Assembly: GCF_006861775.1 (NCBI RefSeq)
Contig: NZ_VDGG01000014.1
Coordinates: 104,088 to 168,087 of the forward strand
Direction: 5' to 3'
DNA from: Psychrobacillus soli
GTDB lineage: Bacteria > Bacillota > Bacilli > Bacillales_A > Planococcaceae
DNA length: 64,000 nt
Under the pieces are notes generated by a model. It saw only the letters and a list, made by a program, of their open reading frames with translations. It did not search any database and was not told where the DNA came from. Made by a program: the position numbers and the translations under genes. Below are positions 24,326-31,786 of the stretch, one piece after another. The first letter of the stretch is position 1; every line of letters begins with the position of its first letter.

Positions 24326-24766
24326 ATGAACATCATATTTATGGTGATTTTTATAGGTATTGCTATAACAGTCGTATTTAAAATAGCCCATTTACTATAC
24401 TTATTATTCAAACTAGGTTTCAACTTTGAAGTAATCAATTTCCTATTCGTCTTTGGTTTCATGGCAACCTTTGCAACATTCATATTAGTCGGTACAAATT
24501 ATAGTACAGTAAGTTTTATAATATCTTCACTCATCGGTGGTGCGATGCTACCTTCATTATTCGATATCACAAAGATGAAGACGGCATCTCATTACGGGCA
24601 AAAGAGACCAACGAGCGTATCTGAAAACAACTACGCATGGAGCTACTATGGCAGTGGGAATGGGAATGGGAATGGGAATGGGAATGGGAATGGGGATTGC
24701 GGAAATGTAGGTTTTAGTAGTGATAGCGGAGGCGATTGTGGTGGTGGCGGGGGAGGTGGCGACTAA
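24326..24766 (+). CDS. membrane protein with Gly-Asn repeat and Gly-rich Cys tail
   Basis: The product has 146 residues. Three hydrophobic segments occupy about residues 1-85 (IIFMVIFIGIAITVVF, INFLFVFGFMATFATFILVG, FIISSLIGGAMLPSLF). Then a polar linker leads to a (GN)6 run encoded by a hexanucleotide repeat, and a tail with DCGNVGFSSDSGGDCGGGGG. The Gly/Cys tail resembles those of several uncharacterised Bacillus membrane proteins. GGAGGG precedes the ATG. Function unknown. Confidence 0.65.
   Translation: MNIIFMVIFIGIAITVVFKIAHLLYLLFKLGFNFEVINFLFVFGFMATFATFILVGTNYSTVSFIISSLIGGAMLPSLFDITKMKTASHYGQKRPTSVSENNYAWSYYGSGNGNGNGNGNGNGDCGNVGFSSDSGGDCGGGGGGGD
24656..24691 (+). repeat. hexanucleotide microsatellite (GGGAAT)6
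   Basis: Six perfect tandem GGGAAT units encode (GN)6. Gains or losses would keep the frame and change only linker length. Confidence 0.95.
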
Positions 24767-24783
24767 CCGCATAATAACAAAAA

Positions 24784-24829
24784 AAGAATCCATACGAGTG
24801 GTCGTATTTATGGATTCTTCTTTTTATTT
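24784..24829 (+). terminator. terminator of the Gly-rich membrane protein gene
   Basis: AAGAATCCAT/ATGGATTCTT stem followed by CTTTTTATTTT. Confidence 0.85.
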
Positions 24830-24884
24830 TATTTAGGTTAATGGAAAAATGTATAGGATATTAACCTATTATCAGTTTTTCTTA

Positions 24885-24981
24885 TTGAAAACGCCGCAGT
24901 TTAGTTTTGTTCAACGAAAGGATGCTTTACTTAAAGGGGGGAAAGCCTGTTCTTAATTTAGCCAAAGGGCAGGACAGTTGA
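24885..24981 (+). repeat. attC-like element, right half joined to a left half
   Basis: TTGAAAACGCCGCAG then TTTAGTTT (right half) is directly followed by GTTCAACGAAAGGATGC then TTTACTTAAAGG (left half) and a final CAAAGGGCAGGACAGTTGAAG. The back-to-back order hints that the unit between two elements has been removed. It is the last copy of the family; none is evident beyond 25 kb. Confidence 0.6.
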
Positions 24982-25117
24982 AGATAAAACTTCATTTATA
25001 TAATTTTTTGAAGTCGATGTTCAGGATTCTCCATATTAAATATTCTATGAGGAATTTTTATATCTTGTTGTACATGAAATTTATAATATTATTATAAAAA
25101 TGGAAGGTGATCTATAA

Positions 25118-25441
25118 TATGAGTATTCAAGTGAATGGGAACGAGAAAATAGAATAATTGCTATGGATGTTGTTGAAAACTTTGAAAATTACATAGAGTT
25201 ACCTACTAAACATGAAGTCAATGAATATGAAATTATGGAAGACTTTTGCCTAGCAGTAAAAGATCAGCAAAAGAAGGATTCTTTATTATTAGAAATTAGT
25301 AGAAAGGGTGCTTTTAGAAGATTTAAGGATAAAATAGTAGAATTTGAAATCGCAGATCAATGGTATTTATATCGTCACGAGCGATTTAAACAAATTGCGA
25401 TAAAATGGTGTCAGAATAATAACGTAAACTATATTGAATAG
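25118..25441 (+). pseudogene. 5'-truncated UPF0158 family protein
   Basis: The frame directly after TAA 25115 reads YEYSSEWERENRIIAMDVVE, then NFENYIELP, MEDFCLAVKDQ, GAFRRFKDKI and WYLYRHERFKQIAIKWC, the C-terminal two-thirds of UPF0158 proteins (normally about 150 residues). The N-terminal beta domain is absent; internal ATG 25163 would give only 92 residues and has no ribosome site. Confidence 0.7.
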
Positions 25442-25740
25442 TATTTTTCAAGTTTATACAAACAACCTACACTAGATCTTGAAATGAGCTACATTCAATT
25501 TTTTCCGAAGATAATTTACAACAGTTTTCTACTAATAGGAATACCGAGTCCTAGATTAAAACTCTCTTTGAATTATTGATGACCCAAATACCAAAAACGA
25601 TTATTGATTAAATTTTAAGTATCTAATTCTTAATAGGTTGTTTCATAGACAGATTAGCGCTTTTGTAGAATGTATATATACGGTACCTTATTATATTGTA
25701 TTTAGTATTAACAATTTTGTTTAACATAGCAAATATATAG

Positions 25741-25779
25741 AAAAAACAGCGGAAGCATGCGAGCTACCGCTGTTTTTTT
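25741..25779 (-). terminator. terminator of prli42
   Basis: AAAAAACAGCGG/CCGCTGTTTTTTT stem, T-runs on both strands, six bases past the prli42 stop. The 25442-25740 gap before it shows nothing recognisable. Confidence 0.8.
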
Positions 25780-25784
25780 ATCCA

Positions 25785-25883
25785 TTATTGCAGGACGAAG
25801 CTTAATCCAAATAATAGGGAAGACATGACCATTACTAAAATCATTAAATAGACAACAATTTTACGGAATTTTTGATTGCGCAT
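25785..25883 (-). CDS. prli42: stressosome miniprotein Prli42
   Basis: A 32-residue single-pass membrane peptide (MRNQKFRKIVVYLMILVMVM followed by SSLLFGLSFVLQ). The basic head followed by one helix matches the Prli42 family, which anchors the stressosome (RsbR complex) to the membrane and passes oxidative stress signals in Listeria and other Firmicutes. AAAGGAGA lies seven bases before the ATG. It is monocistronic, convergent to nothing, and divergent from mce. Confidence 0.82.
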   Translation of the reverse strand: MRNQKFRKIVVYLMILVMVMSSLLFGLSFVLQ

Positions 25884-26010
25884 GAAATTCTCTCCTTTAG
25901 CATGTACTACTATTTTAACAAAAACGAAAAAAATCACAAGAGGTAGCCATTTATTTTTGAAATCTGTACAATAGAATAGAGAATAGTCAAACAGTAAGGG
26001 GTGTGCAACA

Positions 26011-26421
26011 ATGGAAAAGGTCGATCATATTGGGATTGCTGTGAAAAATATAGAAGATTCCCTTCCATATTACACAGAAACACTAGGTTTGAAACTAATA
26101 CATATTGAAGAAGTTCCTTCTGAAAAGGTGCGAGTTGCTTTTATCGATAGCGGTAATGTAAAACTGGAATTACTTCAGCCCATCGACGAAACTAGTGCGG
26201 TTCATTCTTTCATTGAGAAAAAAGGAGAAGGTATACATCATGTTGCCTTTGGAGTAACTAATATTCAACAACGTTTAAATGAGCTGAAAGAAAAAGGGGT
26301 AAGGCTCATTCAAGAAACGCCAAAACTTGGAGCGGGTGGTGCGCAGGTCGCATTCATTCATCCAAAAGCATCTGGCGGGGTTTTATATGAGCTTTGTGAT
26401 AAAACAGGGGGAGCGAAGTAA
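26011..26421 (+). CDS. mce: methylmalonyl-CoA epimerase
   Basis: The product has 136 residues and interconverts (R)- and (S)-methylmalonyl-CoA in propionate metabolism. The VOC fold is clear: KVDHIGIAVKNIEDSLPYYT with the metal His, VKLELLQPIDE, the GIHHVAFGV metal His region and the final GGVLYELCDK Glu. This is the YqjC equivalent; the carboxyltransferase gene starts four bases after its stop, so the two are one operon. Confidence 0.93.
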   Translation: MEKVDHIGIAVKNIEDSLPYYTETLGLKLIHIEEVPSEKVRVAFIDSGNVKLELLQPIDETSAVHSFIEKKGEGIHHVAFGVTNIQQRLNELKEKGVRLIQETPKLGAGGAQVAFIHPKASGGVLYELCDKTGGAK

Positions 26422-26425
26422 ACAA

Positions 26426-27973
26426 ATGGATATTTATGATAAAATCAATGATTTATATGATCGCAAGCGCAAAATCGAATTAGGCGGCGGAGACAAACGT
26501 ATCGAAAAGCAACATGAAAAAGGGAAGCTTACTGCTCGTGAACGAATTGAGTTACTTGTGGATAAAGGCTCATTTGTCGAGTTAAATCCATTTATCCAAC
26601 ATCGTACAGTTGACTTTGGGATGGATAAGCAAGAAGGACCTGGTGACGGGGTGGTCACAGGGTATGGGAAAGTGAATGGTCGACCAATTTATCTATTTTC
26701 ACAAGATTTCACTGTATTTGGAGGAGCACTTGGAGAAATGCATGCGCTGAAAATAGCGAACGTGATGGATTTGGCTGCTAAAAATGGTGCGCCGTTTATT
26801 GGGCTAAACGATTCAGGTGGTGCTCGTATCCAAGAAGGGGTTGTGTCCTTGGATGGGTACGGACAAATTTTTTATCGTAATGCGATTTACTCCGGAGTTA
26901 TTCCTCAAATCTCGGTGATTTTAGGACCTTGTGCTGGTGGAGCGGTGTATTCCCCTGCTATTACTGATTTCGTTTTCATGACGGATGAGACGAGTCAAAT
27001 GTTTATCACTGGACCAAAAGTGATAGAAACAGTAACGGGTGAAAAGATTTCTGCGGAAGATTTAGGCGGATCAAAAGTACATAACACGATTAGTGGAAAC
27101 GCCCATTTCCGTGGTAAAACAGAGGCGGAAGTACTGGAAAGTGTGCGTTTACTTTTGAGTTATTTACCTCAAAACTTCGAGGAAAAACCTACAATTACGG
27201 ATGTAGCAGCGGAAAATGATGATCGTCCAGATTTAGCGGATATCGTTCCATTTGAAGCCGTTCGTCCGTACGATATCCGAAAAGTGATCGAGCAAGTAGT
27301 GGATACGGATTCTTTTTTAGAAGTGCAAAAAGAATTTGCTAAAAATATTGTCATCGGTTTAGCACGTATTAAAGGAGAAGTGGTTGGACTCGTTTGTAAC
27401 CAGCCAAAAGTAATGGCAGGTGGATTGGATATCGACTCAAGTGATAAAGCTGCTCGCTTCATCCGTTTTTGTGACGCCTTTAATATTCCAATCATTACAT
27501 TTGAAGATGTGACCGGCTTCTTCCCAGGTATTAAGCAAGAGCACGGCGGCATTATTCGTCACGGGGCGAAAATTTTATTTGCTTATTCGGAAGCAACTGT
27601 TCCAAAAATGACTGTTATTTTACGTAAAGCATACGGCGGGGCTTATGTAGCACTAAATTCCAAATCGATAGGTGCAGATGTAGTGTTTGCATGGCCAAAT
27701 GCGGAAATTGCAGTAATGGGTCCACAAGGGGCTGCGAATATTATTTTTGCACGTGAAATTGCAAATAGTGATGACCCTGAAAAAGTACGTGCAGAAAAAA
27801 TTGAAGAATACCGTGAAAAATTTGCTAACCCGTACGTAGCGGCTTCGATGGGGATGGTCGACGATGTAATCGATCCTCGTGAAACACGTATTAAGTTAAT
27901 ACAAGCATTAGAAATGATGCGTAATAAAAAAGAAACAAGACCAAATAAAAAACATGGAAATATTCCACTATAA
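26426..27973 (+). CDS. propionyl-CoA carboxylase beta / methylmalonyl-CoA carboxyltransferase
   Basis: The product has 515 residues, the carboxyltransferase subunit of a biotin-dependent acyl-CoA carboxylase or decarboxylase (YqjD, PccB/MmdA family). N-terminal crotonase-like half: HEKGKLTARERIELLVDKGS, GLNDSGGARIQEGV and GPCAGGAVYSPAITDFVFM; C-terminal half: GFFPGIKQEHGGIIRHGAK and KAYGGAYVALNSKSIGAD. ATG 26426 has GGGGGAG upstream. No biotin carboxylase or carrier gene is present in the window, so partners must be elsewhere. Confidence 0.93.
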   Translation: MDIYDKINDLYDRKRKIELGGGDKRIEKQHEKGKLTARERIELLVDKGSFVELNPFIQHRTVDFGMDKQEGPGDGVVTGYGKVNGRPIYLFSQDFTVFGGALGEMHALKIANVMDLAAKNGAPFIGLNDSGGARIQEGVVSLDGYGQIFYRNAIYSGVIPQISVILGPCAGGAVYSPAITDFVFMTDETSQMFITGPKVIETVTGEKISAEDLGGSKVHNTISGNAHFRGKTEAEVLESVRLLLSYLPQNFEEKPTITDVAAENDDRPDLADIVPFEAVRPYDIRKVIEQVVDTDSFLEVQKEFAKNIVIGLARIKGEVVGLVCNQPKVMAGGLDIDSSDKAARFIRFCDAFNIPIITFEDVTGFFPGIKQEHGGIIRHGAKILFAYSEATVPKMTVILRKAYGGAYVALNSKSIGADVVFAWPNAEIAVMGPQGAANIIFAREIANSDDPEKVRAEKIEEYREKFANPYVAASMGMVDDVIDPRETRIKLIQALEMMRNKKETRPNKKHGNIPL

Positions 27974-27988
27974 AGGAGTCTACACAAG

Positions 27989-29101
27989 ATGAACCGTTTA
28001 ATAGAAGAATTTTTTGAATTAGTAAAAATAGATTCCGAAACGAAGCATGAAGAAGTAATCGCGCCGATTTTAAAGGATAAATTAGAGCAATTAGGTTTTT
28101 CTGTTATCGAAGACGATTCTGCTGAGCGAACTGGACATGGTGCAGGAAATTTAATCGCCACTTTAAAAGGCACGAAAGCAGATGTGGATGCAATTTATTT
28201 CACTGTTCATATGGATACAGTCGTTCCAGGTAAAGGAATCCAACCAATTCTAAAAGAAGACGGCTATATCTATTCGGACGGTACGACTATTTTAGGAGCG
28301 GATGATAAAGCAGGAATTGCTGCTTTATTTGAAGCCATTCGTCGTTTGAATGAGCAGGAGGTACCACATGGTGATATCCAGGTCGTGATTACAGCTGGAG
28401 AAGAAAGTGGTTTAGTTGGAGCAAAAGAAATGGACTCTTCACTACTTACAGCCAAATACGGCTATGCCATTGATAGCGATGGTCCTGTTGGAGGTATCGT
28501 TACTGCGGCTCCGTTCCAGTCCAAACTATGGACAACGATTACTGGCAAAACAGCCCATGCTGGAGTTGCACCTGAAAAAGGAATTTCTGCTATCACTTTA
28601 GCTTCTAAAGCAATTTCCGCGATGAAATTAGGTCGTATCGATGCAGAAACGACTGCCAATATTGGTCGCTTTGAAGGTGGACAAGCAACAAATATTGTTT
28701 GCGATGAAGTGCATATTTTATCGGAAGCACGTTCTCTTAATCACGAAAAGTTAGAAGCACAAGTGGCGCATATGGTAGCTACTTTCGCAGATATAGCAGA
28801 AAAACTAGGAGGTACAGCTAAAACCGAAACGGAATTAATGTATCCTGGTTTCCATTTTGAAGATGATCACGAAGTAGTACAAGTAGCGAAAAAAGCAGTT
28901 GAAAAAATTGGTCGAACTGCCGATATAAAAAGAAGCGGCGGAGGCAGTGATGCAAATGTCATTGCTGGATTTGGTATTCCAACGGTAATTTTATCTGTTG
29001 GCTATGAGGAAATTCATACGACAAATGAACGCATGCCAGTAGTAGAGCTAGAAAAATTAGCTGATTTACTTGTAGAGATTGTAAAAGTAGCAGCAGAATA
29101 A
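27989..29101 (+). CDS. M20 family tripeptidase-like peptidase (PepT-like, YqjE)
   Basis: The product has 370 residues, a di-zinc aminopeptidase or amide hydrolase. Metal motifs: TVHMDTVVPG (His/Asp), GADDKAGIAALFEA, TAGEESGLVGAKEMD (Glu-Glu) and a terminal His in SVGYEEIHTTNE. A dimerisation domain around GKTAHAGVAPEKGISA lies in the middle. It follows the carboxyltransferase by 15 bases, as yqjE follows yqjD in B. subtilis. Peptide specificity is not shown by sequence. Confidence 0.9.
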   Translation: MNRLIEEFFELVKIDSETKHEEVIAPILKDKLEQLGFSVIEDDSAERTGHGAGNLIATLKGTKADVDAIYFTVHMDTVVPGKGIQPILKEDGYIYSDGTTILGADDKAGIAALFEAIRRLNEQEVPHGDIQVVITAGEESGLVGAKEMDSSLLTAKYGYAIDSDGPVGGIVTAAPFQSKLWTTITGKTAHAGVAPEKGISAITLASKAISAMKLGRIDAETTANIGRFEGGQATNIVCDEVHILSEARSLNHEKLEAQVAHMVATFADIAEKLGGTAKTETELMYPGFHFEDDHEVVQVAKKAVEKIGRTADIKRSGGGSDANVIAGFGIPTVILSVGYEEIHTTNERMPVVELEKLADLLVEIVKVAAE

Positions 29102-29123
29102 TGTATACAGGAGGTGCTGTTTA

Positions 29124-29609
29124 TTGTCTAGTGAAAAAGTAGTTGTTTTTCAATGTGGAAACGAAGAATACGCAGTTCCCATTGAACATGTCGTATCGAT
29201 TGAAAAATTAGAACAAGTAAATCCAATCCCACATTTACCGAATTATTTAATCGGATTAATGAAGATTCGTGGAGAACTCGTTCCAATTATCGACTTCGAA
29301 GAAATCTTATATCATCGTAGTGGTGTAAATTATGAGAATGCTCGTGTCGTGACGATGCATACACAAGATATGTCAGTTGGAATTCTAGTGAAGGAAGCGA
29401 AAGAAATTCTAGACATTCTAACGGATGATTTAAAGCAAATCGGTCTAGTAAATTATACGAAAACGCAATATTTTACGGCGGTTGCAAATTTAGAAAATCG
29501 AATGATTACCATCGTCGATCCATCTATTTTAGTTCGTTCTTTAGAAGGAATTAAAGATATTCAATCGTATTTGGAAAATGTGAAGAAAGAAGAACAAGGT
29601 AGCTATTAA
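29124..29609 (+). CDS. orphan CheW-domain protein
   Basis: The product is one CheW domain of 161 residues: VVVFQCGNEEYAVPIEHVVS, then NPIPHLPNYLIGLMKIRGEL and VPIIDFEEIL with the conserved glycine and RG. CheW proteins couple chemoreceptors to the CheA kinase. TTG 29124 follows AGGAGGTG. No CheA, receptor or response regulator is nearby; it is at the end of the mce-peptidase operon, so its partner is unknown. Confidence 0.85.
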   Translation: MSSEKVVVFQCGNEEYAVPIEHVVSIEKLEQVNPIPHLPNYLIGLMKIRGELVPIIDFEEILYHRSGVNYENARVVTMHTQDMSVGILVKEAKEILDILTDDLKQIGLVNYTKTQYFTAVANLENRMITIVDPSILVRSLEGIKDIQSYLENVKKEEQGSY

Positions 29610-29626
29610 TAGCTACCTCTTTTTAT
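29598..29626 (+). terminator. terminator overlapping the cheW stop
   Basis: AGGTAGCT/AGCTACCT stem around ATTAAT, followed by CTTTTTAT. The hairpin includes the last codons and stop. Confidence 0.85.
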
Positions 29627-29640
29627 ATGAAAAAAGCGGA

Positions 29641-29740
29641 AAAGGGCAACTGATGGTGATGGGAAAGCAACCATTCAAACATCTAAAGCAACCAGCCAGT
29701 TGGCGAGAGCAATCAATCGTCCAACAAGAGCAACCAGATC
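29641..29740 (-). repeat. 21-bp periodic degenerate array, five units
   Basis: The core GCAAC (minus strand GTTGC, usually within TGGTTGCT) recurs with its cytosine at 29647, 29668, 29689, 29710 and 29731, an exact 21-bp period. Between the cores the sequence varies freely. The same layout is at 36272 and 59606. Confidence 0.8.
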
Positions 29741-29838
29741 CCATTTAAATAAGCTCCTATTGGAAAAACATATCTCAGAATAGCTCAATTGTCGGTAAAA
29801 TTGTTATTATGGAATAATACAAATTGGAGGTGAGGTAT

Positions 29839-31083
29839 GTGCAGCGTAAGGCGAGAATTATATTTCATCTAGATATGAATAGTTTCTATGCTTCTGTCGA
29901 ACAAGCACATGATCCTTCATTGAAAGGAAAAGCGATTGCGGTTGCAGGGGATCCGAAACAAAGACGTGGAATTTTAGTCACTTGTTCATACGAGGCTCGC
30001 GCTAAAGGTGTGTATACTACAATGTCTGTTTGGGAGGCAAAACGAAAGTGTCCCGAGCTGATTTTATTGCCACCGAATTTTGAACGGTATCGTGCTGCAT
30101 CGAAAGCGATGTTTGATATATTACGTTCGTATACGCCGCTTGTGGAACCGGTGTCCATTGATGAAGGGTATATGGATGTGAGTGATGTAGAAATGGGACA
30201 AGATGCAGTTGCTTTTGCGGAATCCATTCAACAGCGAATCATTCGAGAACTAGATTTGCCAAGCTCGATCGGGATCGCTCCGAATAAGTTTTTGGCAAAA
30301 ACTGCTTCGAATATGAAGAAACCGATGGGAATTACAGTTTTACGTAAAAGAGAAGTTGCGGAAAAGCTTTGGCCACTCCCTGTTATAGAAATGCACGGTG
30401 TTGGAGAAAGCACATCCAAAAAGTTTGAAGAATTCGGCATAAATACAATTGGAGACTTGGCAAATGCCGCTCCCGGTCTTTTAAAAGAAAAGCTTGGGAA
30501 AGTAGGAATACGACTTTCTGAGCGAGCAAATGGCATAGACAATCGGGGAGTGGATCCAGAATCAGTTTTCGATACGAAAAGTGTTGGAAACTCTACAACC
30601 CTTCCTTATGATGTAACGGATGTAGACGAAATTGAAAAAGTATTACGCTTACTTTCGATAAAAGTAGCAGCTAGACTAGAGTCAAAAAATTTAGCAGGAC
30701 GTTCGATCACGATTCATATTCGAGACGCCAATTGGAAAAATAAGACGAGAAGCAAAACAGTAACGAATCGATTATTTGAAGAAAAGGAGATTTTTCAACT
30801 TGCGACCACATTGTTCCATGCAACTTGGAAGGATGAACCGATCCGATTACTCGGCGTTACGGTAAACAACGTATACGATAAAGGAGAATCGGTGGAGCAG
30901 TTATCTATTTTTAACTTTGAAGAGCATGCAAAAGAAGAACCTATTTTAAAACTTGTCGAACAGTTACAAACTAAGTTTGGAAAAGATACGATTAAACGGG
31001 GTATTAAAGTAAAAAAGAAACCTTCGTTAGAATCTAAAACGAGTTTTAGTAAGGATTTTTTGGATGATCATGAAAAAAAATAA
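29839..31083 (+). CDS. dinB: DNA polymerase IV (Y-family)
   Basis: The product has 414 residues, an error-prone translesion polymerase. Catalytic motifs: IIFHLDMNSFYASVEQAHD (first Asp and steric gate Phe-Tyr), SYEARAKGV, and EPVSIDEGYMDVS (Asp-Glu pair). The thumb helix-hairpin-helix MHGVGESTSKKFEEFGI and little-finger domain follow. No beta-clamp assignment was attempted at the tail. GTG 29839 is chosen over TTG 29824 because GGAGGTGAGG lies just upstream. It matches yqjH (polY1) in gene order. Confidence 0.93.
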   Translation: MQRKARIIFHLDMNSFYASVEQAHDPSLKGKAIAVAGDPKQRRGILVTCSYEARAKGVYTTMSVWEAKRKCPELILLPPNFERYRAASKAMFDILRSYTPLVEPVSIDEGYMDVSDVEMGQDAVAFAESIQQRIIRELDLPSSIGIAPNKFLAKTASNMKKPMGITVLRKREVAEKLWPLPVIEMHGVGESTSKKFEEFGINTIGDLANAAPGLLKEKLGKVGIRLSERANGIDNRGVDPESVFDTKSVGNSTTLPYDVTDVDEIEKVLRLLSIKVAARLESKNLAGRSITIHIRDANWKNKTRSKTVTNRLFEEKEIFQLATTLFHATWKDEPIRLLGVTVNNVYDKGESVEQLSIFNFEEHAKEEPILKLVEQLQTKFGKDTIKRGIKVKKKPSLESKTSFSKDFLDDHEKK

Positions 31084-31098
31084 ACAAAATCATTTCGC

Positions 31099-31128
31099 TT
31101 TACATACCTTACGAGGGTACTGTATTAT
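31099..31128 (+). promoter_or_regulatory. csoR promoter with a CsoR-type operator in the spacer
   Basis: -35 TTTACA (31099-31104), 18-bp spacer, -10 TATTAT (31123-31128). The spacer contains TACCTTACGAGGGTA (31105-31119), a match to the pseudo-palindromic TACC...GGGTA sites of CsoR. Repressor bound there would cover the whole promoter. Confidence 0.72.
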
Positions 31129-31152
31129 AAAGGTGAATAGGAGGTTGGATAC

Positions 31153-31479
31153 TTGGACAATATTACAGAAGATAATACAGTTACAACTGACATGTCTTGT
31201 CGGAAAAGTCATCATCCTGAACATGTAAAAAAAGATTTAACAAATCGCTTAAACCGAATAGAAGGACAAATCCGTGGAATAAAAGGAATGGTAGATAAAG
31301 ACGTCTATTGTGACGATATAATTACCCAACTATCCGCAACTCAATCCGCTTTAAACAGCGTAGCAAAAGTTCTTTTACAAGGACATTTAAAAGGCTGTGT
31401 AGTAGATAGATTAACAGAAGGCGACGATGAAGTACTAGACGAACTACTAGTTACCATTCAAAAATTAATGAGAAAATAA
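31153..31479 (+). CDS. csoR: copper-sensing repressor CsoR
   Basis: The product has 108 residues, an all-helical DUF156 repressor released from DNA by Cu(I). The Cys-His-Cys ligand set is complete: Cys in VYCDDIITQL, His in LLQGHLKGC and the following Cys. RLNRIEGQIRGIKGMV is the DNA-contacting helix. A His-rich CRKSHHPEH head precedes the core. TTG 31153 follows AGGAGG. It heads csoR-copZ-copA and is likely autoregulated. Confidence 0.95.
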   Translation: MDNITEDNTVTTDMSCRKSHHPEHVKKDLTNRLNRIEGQIRGIKGMVDKDVYCDDIITQLSATQSALNSVAKVLLQGHLKGCVVDRLTEGDDEVLDELLVTIQKLMRK

Positions 31480-31496
31480 AAGGAGTAGTGATACAG

Positions 31497-31703
31497 ATGG
31501 AAAATATAACATTGAGCGTACAAGGAATGTCCTGTGGTCATTGTGTGAATGCAGTTGAAAGTAGCGTTTTTCAATTAGACGGTGTAGAACAAGTAAAGGT
31601 AAACTTAGAATCAGGTAAAGTAGATGTTTCATTTGATAACGAAAAAGTTACGCTTAGCGAGATTAAAGAAACAATTGATGAACAAGGATATGATGTGGAA
31701 TAG
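31497..31703 (+). CDS. copZ: copper chaperone CopZ
   Basis: The product is a single heavy-metal-associated domain of 68 residues with the GMSCGHC Cu(I) motif; it carries copper to CopA. ATG 31497 with AAAGGAG upstream is preferred to GTG 31488. It follows csoR by 17 bases. Confidence 0.95.
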   Translation: MENITLSVQGMSCGHCVNAVESSVFQLDGVEQVKVNLESGKVDVSFDNEKVTLSEIKETIDEQGYDVE

Positions 31704-31747
31704 TCGGGTAAGGGTGCTATTTTAGCACTCTCTTTCTTACAAAATTA

Positions 31748-31766
31748 TATACCCCCTAAAGGTATA
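31748..31766 (+). promoter_or_regulatory. second CsoR-like operator, before copA
   Basis: TATACC and GGTATA are perfect inverted arms around CCCTAAA, 21 bases before copA. A separate copper-controlled promoter for copA is plausible; a weak hairpin (GGTGCTA/TTAGCACT, 31712-31729) lies between copZ and this site. Confidence 0.55.
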
Positions 31767-31786
31767 AGTGGAGAGGTGAAATTCAA

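Noticed and set aside
24656..24691. GGGAAT repeat as an on/off phase-variation switch
   Set aside because: Six-base units keep the frame, so copy changes cannot switch the gene off.
24557..24793. Minus-strand frame with an IPIPIP repeat
   Set aside because: It is the reverse reading of the GGGAAT microsatellite in the glycine-rich membrane protein gene.
26434..28659. Long minus-strand open frames opposite the carboxyltransferase and peptidase genes
   Set aside because: They are antisense shadows of strongly coding genes, Ser/Pro-rich in composition, with no ribosome sites.
29641..29740. 21-bp array considered as a CRISPR array
   Set aside because: The conserved core is only 6-9 bp, there are no 25-40 bp repeats with unique spacers, and no cas genes are present.
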